This document shows positions 54,925 to 62,643 of a stretch of DNA of 64,000 nucleotides, in pieces (position 1 is the first letter of the stretch; every line of letters begins with the position of its first letter). Origin of the DNA: Beijerinckia indica subsp. indica ATCC 9039 (GTDB lineage: Bacteria; Pseudomonadota; Alphaproteobacteria; Rhizobiales; Beijerinckiaceae); assembly GCF_000019845.1 (NCBI RefSeq), contig NC_010581.1, forward strand, positions 1,927,501 to 1,991,500. The letters are read 5' to 3'. Both the position numbers and the translations under genes were made by a program. The notes beneath the pieces are model-generated. The model had not been told where the DNA came from and did not search any database. It saw nothing but the letters and a program-made list of their open reading frames with translations.

Positions 54925-54937
54925 TTAAACATATATG
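54925..54937. promoter_or_regulatory. TetR half-site near the ETF-QO start
   Basis: TAAACATATATG (54926-54937) matches 11 of 12 bases of one arm of the operator at 50787-50812. No second arm is seen, so this is a weak candidate site. Confidence 0.25.
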
Positions 54938-54949
54938 AGCCTTGCAGAA

Positions 54950-54981
54950 GGTGGGTCCTCCGTGGGAGAAGAGGACCCACC
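54950..54981 (-). repeat. Perfect hairpin in the etfA-ETF-QO spacer
   Basis: GGTGGGTCCTC (54950-54960) and GAGGACCCACC (54971-54981), loop of 10. It lies in the 125-base gap inside an otherwise compact operon and is not followed by a T-run on the minus strand. It may be an RNA processing or stability element, or a partial terminator. Confidence 0.55.
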
Positions 54982-55040
54982 TGTTGTGGCCCGGGGAGGA
55001 GCAGACCACATTTACCTGCCAAATCACCTAACGGGAGTTA

Positions 55041-55976
55041 CTAATCCGAAAGTGACGCGGTCAACTCGGGTAAAACCTTGAACAGATCCCCAACAAGACC
55101 ATAATCGGCGACCTGAAAAATGGGAGCGTCTTCGTCTTTATTGATGGCGACAATCACCTTCGAGCCACTCATCCCTGCAAGATGCTGAATGGCGCCGGAA
55201 ATCCCAACCGCGATATAAAGCTGCGGCGCGACGATCTTGCCTGTTTGGCCGACCTGGAGATCATTGGATACAAAACCGGCATCAACAGCGGCTCTGCTGG
55301 CACCGATGGCCGCACCCAACTTCTCAGCGATCGGTTCGAGCATCTTGAAATTTTCTCCACTCTGCATGCCCCGTCCGCCCGAAATGATAATCCGTGCGGA
55401 TGTCAGATCCGGACGCTCCGATGTCGTCAGTTCCTCTCGAATGAACTGCACATTGATGGGCGCATGGACCGCAGGGATCTGGGAAATGGTCGCCCTACCC
55501 GTCTCGGCATCAGCAGGCTCAAAAGCTGTCGTGCGAATTGTGATGACTTTCAATGCATCCTGTGAGCGCACGGTTGCCAGTGCATTGCCCGCATAAATAG
55601 GACGAATGAACGTATCCGGAGAGACCACGCCCGTGACCTCCGAAATTTGCTGGACATCGAGCGTTGCGGCAACACGCGGCAGCACATTTTTGCCAAATGT
55701 CGTGGCAGCAGCGACGATCGCTTCATAGTTTCGCGCATGTTCTATTAGCAAGGCCGCGACCGTCTCGGCAAGCGGGTGAGCATATACCGGGTCGTCTGCG
55801 ATCAGAACCTTATCGACGCCGGCTATGGTGGTCCCTGCCTCGCCTATGGCACGAACATCATGGCCAGCGACCAAAAGATCGACCTTGCCTCCGAGGCTGG
55901 CAGCGGCTGTGATCGCATTCAACGTAGCTCCCCGTAGAGAGTGGCCATCATGTTCGGCTAAAACCAGCGCCCGCAT
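55041..55976 (-). CDS. etfA: Electron-transfer flavoprotein alpha subunit
   Basis: 311 residues. N-terminal domain MRALVLAEHDGHSLRGATLNAITAA, and the FAD domain LTSARIIISGGRGMQSGENFKMLEPIAEKLGAAIGASRAAVDAGFV with VAPQLYIAVGISGAIQHLAGM. Binds the FAD that takes electrons from acyl-CoA dehydrogenases. Its ATG is one base after the etfB stop. Confidence 0.95.
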   Translation of the reverse strand: MRALVLAEHDGHSLRGATLNAITAAASLGGKVDLLVAGHDVRAIGEAGTTIAGVDKVLIADDPVYAHPLAETVAALLIEHARNYEAIVAAATTFGKNVLPRVAATLDVQQISEVTGVVSPDTFIRPIYAGNALATVRSQDALKVITIRTTAFEPADAETGRATISQIPAVHAPINVQFIREELTTSERPDLTSARIIISGGRGMQSGENFKMLEPIAEKLGAAIGASRAAVDAGFVSNDLQVGQTGKIVAPQLYIAVGISGAIQHLAGMSGSKVIVAINKDEDAPIFQVADYGLVGDLFKVLPELTASLSD

Positions 55977-55977
55977 T

Positions 55978-56727
55978 TCAGATTACCTTTGCTTCATGCT
56001 TCAGCTTGTTCAGAAGAGTCGCAACATCCGCCACCTTGATACCGGCCTGGCGTTGCATTGGCTCTTCGACCCTTACAGTGATCAAACGCGGCTCGACATT
56101 GATATCGAAGCTGGCGACAGGCCTGATCTCCAATGGCTTCTTCTTGGCCTTCATGATATTGGGCAGGCTCAGGTAGCGAGGCTCGTTCAGACGCAGATCG
56201 GTGGTCACCACAGCCGGCAAAGCCAGCGATATGATCTCAAGGCCTCCGTCTATTTCACGCGTGACTTCAGCACGTCCGTCCTTGATGACAAGTTTCGATG
56301 CGAACGTGCCTTGTGGCCAGTCCAGCAAAGCGGCCAACGCTTGGCCGGTCTGATTTGAATCATCATCGATGGCTTGTTTGCCAAGAATGACAAGCTGAGG
56401 TGACTCCTGCAGACACAAGAGCTTGAGAAGCTTGGCGACCGCCAATGGCTGGATCTCATGATCGGTCTGCACCAATATTGCACGATCGGCGCCTAGGGCG
56501 AGCGCATTGCGGAGGACATCCTGAGCCGCGGCGGCTCCTATGGATACAACCACAATCTCAGAAACGATTCCGGCCTCTTTGAGCCGCACGGCCTCCTCGA
56601 CGGCGATTTCGTCGAAAGGGTTCGCGGAATATTTGACATTAGCTGTTTCAACGCCAGAATGATCCGCTTTGACCCGTATCTTGACATTGTAATCAACGAC
56701 CCGCTTTATTGGGACGAGCACCTTCAT
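55978..56727 (-). CDS. etfB: Electron-transfer flavoprotein beta subunit
   Basis: 249 residues. [38 protein letters not shown], the AMP-binding [18 protein letters not shown] segment (here [12 protein letters not shown]), and the C-terminal recognition loop with [12 protein letters not shown]. Together with EtfA it shuttles electrons between the dehydrogenase and ETF-QO. AGGAGA precedes the ATG. Confidence 0.96.
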   Translation of the reverse strand: MKVLVPIKRVVDYNVKIRVKADHSGVETANVKYSANPFDEIAVEEAVRLKEAGIVSEIVVVSIGAAAAQDVLRNALALGADRAILVQTDHEIQPLAVAKLLKLLCLQESPQLVILGKQAIDDDSNQTGQALAALLDWPQGTFASKLVIKDGRAEVTREIDGGLEIISLALPAVVTTDLRLNEPRYLSLPNIMKAKKKPLEIRPVASFDINVEPRLITVRVEEPMQRQAGIKVADVATLLNKLKHEAKVI

Positions 56728-56777
56728 TCACGTTCTCTCCTGTCCTGCCTGCGTTCCGCGACGGCCCCAACGATCAC

Positions 56778-57296
56778 TTATGCCAACTGACCCGCGAAAC
56801 TCCCATCAAGATCAGACCATTGTGTAATCCAGTCGGGGACTGATCGAGAGGAGATCTCTTTGGGTATGACCTCGTGAGGAGGCAACACAACACCGTCACG
56901 GATGAAAGCCGTTCGGGCCACGGTCAAACAGACAAGCCTGCCCGCTGACTTCATTTGATGTGAAAAATAGACCCATTTTTCGTCCCAATAGACACATTCG
57001 GTCGTCAAGGTTACCGCCTGAAATGGCGCCAAGGGTCGCCGGAACCGCACGAGAAGACCACCGACGACAGCGTGACCGCCCAGCTTTCGTACACGCCGCC
57101 ACACGCCGGAGCGGAGGAGAAAATCAATACGCCCGAGATCCATCAGCGCCAAATAGCGGGCATTGTTCATATGCACATTGAGATCAAGATCATGCGGCAT
57201 CACGCGAAAAAGCAGAATGGACTGCTCTTCGAACGTCAGGCGACGCCGTACCAGGCTGCCGAGCACGATATTGAGGAGTCGGAACCAAAGATTCAT
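56778..57296 (-). CDS. Hotdog-fold acyl-CoA thioesterase-like protein
   Basis: 172 residues. One N-terminal helix then FRVMPHDLDLNVHMNNARYLALMDLGRIDFLL, the Asp/His-rich start of the 4-hydroxybenzoyl-CoA thioesterase/Them6-type hotdog fold, and SLTTECVYWDEKWVYFSHQM-like strands. Predicted to free acyl groups or adjust CoA pools during beta-oxidation. AAGGACG before the ATG; 27 bases after the acyl-CoA dehydrogenase stop. Confidence 0.85.
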   Translation of the reverse strand: MNLWFRLLNIVLGSLVRRRLTFEEQSILLFRVMPHDLDLNVHMNNARYLALMDLGRIDFLLRSGVWRRVRKLGGHAVVGGLLVRFRRPLAPFQAVTLTTECVYWDEKWVYFSHQMKSAGRLVCLTVARTAFIRDGVVLPPHEVIPKEISSRSVPDWITQWSDLDGSFAGQLA

Positions 57297-57323
57297 GATA
57301 CGTCCTTCAGACCCTGGCAGGGT

Positions 57324-59108
57324 TCAAAACGCAGCCTCGTCGAAAGCCATCGTTGATTTGCTGCCAGCCATGATGGAAGAAAACAGCGCACCTGTTTGCG
57401 GCAGCAGGCGCTGCATGAAGAAACGTGCCGTCCCGACCTTGGCGACGTAAAATCCATCGGTATCATCGGCACCGATCTTCGGCAGGCTCACTTCAGCCAT
57501 ACGCGCCCAAAGGTAGGCCAAGGCTGTGAGGCCAAATAAACGGAGATAATCCGTGGCGGCCGCGCCTGCTTCATCAGGATTGCGTAGCCCTGCTTGAGCA
57601 ATCTTGATCGTTGCCTGTTGCAAGCGCGTAAACGCCTTATTGAGGGGATCGATAAACTCCGTCAGTGTCGTTTCGGAAGATTTTTCCTCGATATAGGCGG
57701 CTACGGGATGGAAGAAACGGCGCAACAAACGCCCCATATCCGCGGGCAGCTTGCGGCCGACGAAATCAAGAGCCTGAACGCCATTGGTCCCTTCATAAAT
57801 CTGGGCAATACGGACGTCGCGTGCATATTGCTCCATGCCATGCTCGCGAATGTAGCCGTGACCGCCAAACACTTGCATACCGAGATTGGCTGCTTCCGAG
57901 CCAAGATCCGTGAACAAGGCTTTGACGACAGGCGTCACCAGTGCGACGAATTCTTCGGCTTCCTGTCGCACGGTCGCATCAGGATGATTGCGGAGATCCA
58001 AATGCTTTGCCGCCCATATGCCGAAAGCACGGCATCCTTCGGCATAAGCCCGCTGCGTCAACAACATGCGGCGAATATCGGGATGAACGATGATGGGATC
58101 GGCCGGCTTATCGGGATATTTTGCCCCGGTCAGGGAACGGCCTTGTAAACGTTCACGGGCATAAGCGACAGCGCCCTGATACGAAACTTCGGCGATCCCA
58201 AGGCCTTGCAGACCAACAGCCAGGCGTTCCGTGTTCATCATCGTGAACATGGCACGCATGCCCTTGTGCGGCTCACCGACCAGCCAGCCCGTTGCTTCAT
58301 CGAAATTGATGACGCAAGTGGCTGAAGCTTTGATACCCATCTTATGTTCGATCGAGCCGCATGAGACGCCGTTACGTGCCCCAAGCGTGTTGTCATCATG
58401 AACAAAAAATTTGGGTACGAGGAAAAGGCTGATGCCCTTAATCCCTTTAGGCGCATCGGGAAGGCGCGCCAGGACGAGATGAAGGATATTTTCCGTTAAA
58501 TCATGTTCGCCGGCCGAGATGAAGATTTTGGTACCAGTAATTCTGTAAGTGCCATCCTCCGCGGGCACCGCCTTCGTGCGGGACAGGCCGAGATCAGTGC
58601 CGCAATGGGGCTCGGTCAAGCACATCGTGCCGGACCACGTGCCTTCCACAAGTTTCGGCAGATATTTATCCTTGAGCTCTTCCGAACCATGGCTCTCCAA
58701 GGCGACACAGGCGCCATGGCTGAGGCCGGGGTAAAGACCGAAAGAGAGGTTGGAGGAACAGATCATTTCCTCGATCAGACTATTCACGATCTTGGGCAGC
58801 CCTTGCCCACCATAAGCGGGTGAAGAGGTGATACCTGGCCAACCAGCTTCACAGAAAGCCTTGTAGGCTTCCTGAAACCCCTTTGGGGTCCGCACCACGC
58901 CGCTATCAAAAACGCATCCTTCCTCATCACCAGAACGATTCAGAGGGAAAAGCACTTGCTCGCAGAAGCGCGCCGCTTCCTCTAGAACAGAATCGATGAG
59001 ATCAGGCGTTGCTTCCTCATAGCCAGGCAAAGTGGTAATGTCGCCGCAATCCATGAGTTCGAAAATGACAAAGCGCATATCGCGCAATGGAGCCTTGTAG
59101 CTGGCCAT
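57324..59108 (-). CDS. Acyl-CoA dehydrogenase, long form (FadE-like of Bacillus type)
   Basis: 594 residues, about the length of B. subtilis FadE (YusJ). FAD-binding stretches MCLTEPHCGTDLGLSRTKA and GTKIFISAGEHDLTENILHLVLARLPDAPKG, the substrate-side segment NGVSCGSIEHKMGIKAS, and FGGHGYIREHGMEQYARDVRIAQIYEGTNGVQALDFVGRKL with the C-terminal extra helical domain. The first step of the cycle: acyl-CoA to trans-2-enoyl-CoA, electrons to ETF. AGGAAA precedes the ATG. Confidence 0.93.
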   Translation of the reverse strand: MASYKAPLRDMRFVIFELMDCGDITTLPGYEEATPDLIDSVLEEAARFCEQVLFPLNRSGDEEGCVFDSGVVRTPKGFQEAYKAFCEAGWPGITSSPAYGGQGLPKIVNSLIEEMICSSNLSFGLYPGLSHGACVALESHGSEELKDKYLPKLVEGTWSGTMCLTEPHCGTDLGLSRTKAVPAEDGTYRITGTKIFISAGEHDLTENILHLVLARLPDAPKGIKGISLFLVPKFFVHDDNTLGARNGVSCGSIEHKMGIKASATCVINFDEATGWLVGEPHKGMRAMFTMMNTERLAVGLQGLGIAEVSYQGAVAYARERLQGRSLTGAKYPDKPADPIIVHPDIRRMLLTQRAYAEGCRAFGIWAAKHLDLRNHPDATVRQEAEEFVALVTPVVKALFTDLGSEAANLGMQVFGGHGYIREHGMEQYARDVRIAQIYEGTNGVQALDFVGRKLPADMGRLLRRFFHPVAAYIEEKSSETTLTEFIDPLNKAFTRLQQATIKIAQAGLRNPDEAGAAATDYLRLFGLTALAYLWARMAEVSLPKIGADDTDGFYVAKVGTARFFMQRLLPQTGALFSSIMAGSKSTMAFDEAAF

Positions 59109-59143
59109 GATGCTTTTTCCTGAACAATTATTGTATGCGCCTG

Positions 59144-61465
59144 TTAATTCCGTAAGGGCTTTCCAGTCGTCAGCATGTGTTCAATACGCGCCAATGTACC
59201 GGGCTGCCGAGCAAGCTTGCTGAAAGCCTCGCGTTCGAACGTGAGAAGCGTCTTTTCATCCGTCGGCACGGTGATGTCCGTGTCACCACCCGACAAGACA
59301 TCGGCCAATGCACTGGACACAACGACGTCATAGGCTGTCGCCTTACCAAGGCGGAAAAAGCTGTCGACGGCCATCTTCAGGGCCGTTGCGGCCGAAGGTC
59401 CTGGCAGGTTAAAAGTGACCGACTCCGGCGGTTTGTAATCGGGCACAAGAGCAAGGGCCTTAGCCTTGGCATCGGCCAGCAGACGGTAGCGATTCATCGT
59501 GATCGCATCGGTCGGCCTCAGGAACAAAAGCTCCTTGGCCTCGGCCGCCGATTTGGAAACGGTCGCCGTGCTGATGATCTCGAAGACCTTGCTGATCGCG
59601 GGCATTGGGCCTTTCGGCAGGCGGCCTAATGTGAACCAGCGCTGCAGCATCTCCTTGTTGCCACCCCAGCCTGGGATCAGACCGACACCAACCTCAACAA
59701 GGCCGGTATAGGTTTCCGCATGGGCTTGAATCGCATCGCAATGCAGAAGAATTTCGCAGCCGCCACCCAGCGCCATGCCGGCCGGCGCGCCAACAACCGG
59801 AAACGGCGCATATTTCAACATGCCGTAAGCCGTCTGTCCCTGCAGGATGAGGTTCTCGATATCCTTCCAGGCCGCGATATTGGCGGCGAATAGCGCGAGA
59901 CCAAGATTGGCACCGACGGAAAAGTTGCTGCCCTCGTTGTAGATCACCAGCGCCTTGAAATCCTTCGCGACCAAGTGGATCGAACGCATGAGGAGATCGA
60001 TGATATCGGGGTCGAGCGCATTCATCTTGCTCGTGAACTCGAAACAGGCGACACCATCGCCGATATCCCACAAGGCCGCCGAGCTGTTCTTGAGAACTGG
60101 CTTGGATTTCAATTTGATGTCTTCCAACATGATCACGCCTTCAGGCCGCAGGAGATCATGATAGGTGCCATCGAGACCCAGGACCTGACGGCGGCCATCC
60201 TCAACGCGATAGAATGGCCTGCCTTCGGCGATCCGCAAAATAGCCGGGATCGGAAATTTGCTGGCGTTGAGACCCGTGACCAGCGCCTCGACGCCGATCT
60301 GATCGATCAGTTGAAAGGGACCATATTTCCAATTGTAGCCGAGCCGCATCGCCTCATCGATCGCCGCCACGTCATCGGTCGCATCACCGACCAAGGCAGC
60401 CGCATAGGCCAGCGTGCGGCTGAGAACCTGCCATGCATAACGTCCATGTACGCTCTCATGCGCAAGCAGACGATCAAGCTTGCTGCCGCCTTGTTCAATC
60501 GCCTCCACGACGGGCTTACGAACCGGCCGAAAGGTGCCAGTCTTGAGGTCGAGAGCTTCCTTTTGCTTACCCTGCTCACGGTTGATCCGATAGAAGCCAC
60601 CCTTGCCCTTGCGGCCCGTATAGCCCTCGGCAATCAGCTTTTCGACCAAGGGCATCGGCTGGTTGACTACGTGAAATGGATCATCTTTCGGCAGCGCCGC
60701 TGATAGGCTGGCGTTGATATGGGGCATCAGATCCAAACCGACGAGGTCGATGAGACCGAAAACACCGGTTTTCGGAATGCCCATCGGCTTACCGATGATC
60801 GCATCGACCTCTTCGATATCAAGAGCAAGATCCAACGCCTCGACGACGGCGGTTTGCAACCAGAACACACCCAGACGATTAGCGATGAAGCCTGGCCGAT
60901 CCTTGCAAAAGATCACGCTTTTGCCGAGCATGACATCGGCAAACCGTGTGACGGTTTCTATAGCGTCAGCCCGCGAATTCTCGCCACCGACCACTTCAAG
61001 AAGCCGCATGTAACGTGGCGGATTGAAGAAGTGCGTGATGATAAAATCTTTCGAGAAACGCGCGGGCATACCTTTGACAAGCGCCTTGAGCGGAATCGTC
61101 GAAGTATTTGAAGAGACAATACTGCCTGGCTTGCGTATGGCTTCGACCGCCGCGTAGAGGTTTTGCTTGATATCCAAACGCTCGACCACGGCCTCGATGA
61201 TCCAATCGCAATCGGCCAGCAGATCGAGATTGTCCCCGATATTGCCAGTGGTCACGAATTTCGCGGCGGCCTTGCTCATGAACGGTGCCGGATCGGCCTT
61301 CAGGAGCTTGGTCAGAGCGCCTTCGGCAATCGCGCTGCGGTTGGGATTGTCTTTGGCGACAATGTCGAGCAGAACCACAGGCACGCCCGCATTCGCGACA
61401 TGGGCGGCAATGCTCGCCCCCATGACGCCTGCGCCGATGACGGCAACTTTTTTGATGTCCGTCAT
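59144..61465 (-). CDS. 3-hydroxyacyl-CoA dehydrogenase/enoyl-CoA hydratase, FadN type
   Basis: 773 residues from the ATG at 61465, close to B. subtilis FadN (YusL). The order is dehydrogenase first: NAD motif VAVIGAGVMGASIAAHVANAG (residues 7-27), ITHFFNPPRYMRLLEVV, the C-terminal 3HCDH domains, then a crotonase domain at the C-terminal third (NEGSNFSVGANL, GMALGGGCEILLHCDAIQAHAETYTGLVEVGVGLIPGWGG). Two reactions of the cycle in one chain. The start overlaps the thiolase stop (TGATG). Confidence 0.93.
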   Translation of the reverse strand: MTDIKKVAVIGAGVMGASIAAHVANAGVPVVLLDIVAKDNPNRSAIAEGALTKLLKADPAPFMSKAAAKFVTTGNIGDNLDLLADCDWIIEAVVERLDIKQNLYAAVEAIRKPGSIVSSNTSTIPLKALVKGMPARFSKDFIITHFFNPPRYMRLLEVVGGENSRADAIETVTRFADVMLGKSVIFCKDRPGFIANRLGVFWLQTAVVEALDLALDIEEVDAIIGKPMGIPKTGVFGLIDLVGLDLMPHINASLSAALPKDDPFHVVNQPMPLVEKLIAEGYTGRKGKGGFYRINREQGKQKEALDLKTGTFRPVRKPVVEAIEQGGSKLDRLLAHESVHGRYAWQVLSRTLAYAAALVGDATDDVAAIDEAMRLGYNWKYGPFQLIDQIGVEALVTGLNASKFPIPAILRIAEGRPFYRVEDGRRQVLGLDGTYHDLLRPEGVIMLEDIKLKSKPVLKNSSAALWDIGDGVACFEFTSKMNALDPDIIDLLMRSIHLVAKDFKALVIYNEGSNFSVGANLGLALFAANIAAWKDIENLILQGQTAYGMLKYAPFPVVGAPAGMALGGGCEILLHCDAIQAHAETYTGLVEVGVGLIPGWGGNKEMLQRWFTLGRLPKGPMPAISKVFEIISTATVSKSAAEAKELLFLRPTDAITMNRYRLLADAKAKALALVPDYKPPESVTFNLPGPSAATALKMAVDSFFRLGKATAYDVVVSSALADVLSGGDTDITVPTDEKTLLTFEREAFSKLARQPGTLARIEHMLTTGKPLRN

Positions 61466-62601
61466 CAGAAAGCCTCCAGAACTGTCGCGATGCCTTGACC
61501 GCCGCCAATACATTGCGTCGCAAGCGCATATTTGCCTTTTTCACGCTTCAACAAAGAAGCGGCCTTACCGACGATACGCGCGCCGGTGGCTCCTAACGGA
61601 TGACCAAGAGCAATGGCGCCGCCGTCGATATTCACTCGATCCGGTGAAAGGTTCAGCTCGCGCATACAGGCAATCGATTGAGAGGCGAAGGCTTCGTTCA
61701 GTTCGACGATATCGATCTGACCGGCTTCGAGTCCGGCACGAGCTAGAGCCTTGCGCGAAGCCGCCACAGGCCCGATGCCCATGATTTCCGGGCTGCAACC
61801 AGAGACCGCGATGGCTTTGACCGAAGCGAGCACATCGAGATGATGGTGCTTAGCGTAATCTTCACTGCACACCAGTACTGCAGCGGCCCCGTCGGTTAAA
61901 GGCGAGGATGTACCGGCTGTAACGACACCGTTTGCACTGAAGGCAGGTTTCAACTCCGCCAGCCCTTCAAGCGTTGTGTCGGGGCGGATGCAGCCATCCG
62001 TCGTGATCGTGCCTTTGCGGCCGGTGATTGGGATGATTTCACCGGTCAACCGGCCCTCTTTCTGCGCCGCCGTGGCGCGCTGATGCGACCGCAGCGCGAA
62101 CTCTTCCTGCTCCTTGCGGGAAATCGTCCATTTAGCAGCGACATTTTCAGCCGTATCACCCATGCCCATATAGGCGCCGGGCATGGTCGCCGCGAGCTCC
62201 GGATTGGGCAAAGGATTGAACCCCATCATCGGCACACGGGACATGCTCTCGACACCGGCCGCGATGAAGGCATTGCCCGCATTCATTTGAATTGCGCCGG
62301 CAGCCATATGCACGGTGGTCATGGAGGAGCCGCAGAAGCGGTTGACGGTTGACGCACCGACCGAAAGAGGTAGCCCCGCAAGGAAGCTCACGAGCCGCGC
62401 GACATTGAAGCCCTGCTCCCCCTCCGGAAAGGCGCACCCAAGCAGCAAGTCCTCGATATCCTCCGCCGGGATACCCGTTTTCTTAATGAGCCCCTTGACC
62501 ACCTGGGCCGCAAGATCATCCGGGCGGACGGTCGCCAGTTCGCCTTTCTTGGCGAGGGTGAACGGCGAACGAATGTATCCGGCAATGACAACTTTAGTCA
62601 T
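61465..62601 (-). CDS. Acetyl-CoA acyltransferase (3-ketoacyl-CoA thiolase)
   Basis: 378 residues. Catalytic Cys in VNRFCGSSMTTVHMA (about residue 88), His in GGAIALGHPLGATGARI and Cys in LATQCIGGGQGIATVLE. Cleaves 3-ketoacyl-CoA to acetyl-CoA and a shortened acyl-CoA; partner of the FadN-type protein. GGAG lies before the ATG. Second gene of the cluster visible here. Confidence 0.95.
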   Translation of the reverse strand: MTKVVIAGYIRSPFTLAKKGELATVRPDDLAAQVVKGLIKKTGIPAEDIEDLLLGCAFPEGEQGFNVARLVSFLAGLPLSVGASTVNRFCGSSMTTVHMAAGAIQMNAGNAFIAAGVESMSRVPMMGFNPLPNPELAATMPGAYMGMGDTAENVAAKWTISRKEQEEFALRSHQRATAAQKEGRLTGEIIPITGRKGTITTDGCIRPDTTLEGLAELKPAFSANGVVTAGTSSPLTDGAAAVLVCSEDYAKHHHLDVLASVKAIAVSGCSPEIMGIGPVAASRKALARAGLEAGQIDIVELNEAFASQSIACMRELNLSPDRVNIDGGAIALGHPLGATGARIVGKAASLLKREKGKYALATQCIGGGQGIATVLEAF

Positions 62602-62643
62602 AAATATTCTCCAAATAAGGCCTCTGCCGAGAAAGCTTAAGCT

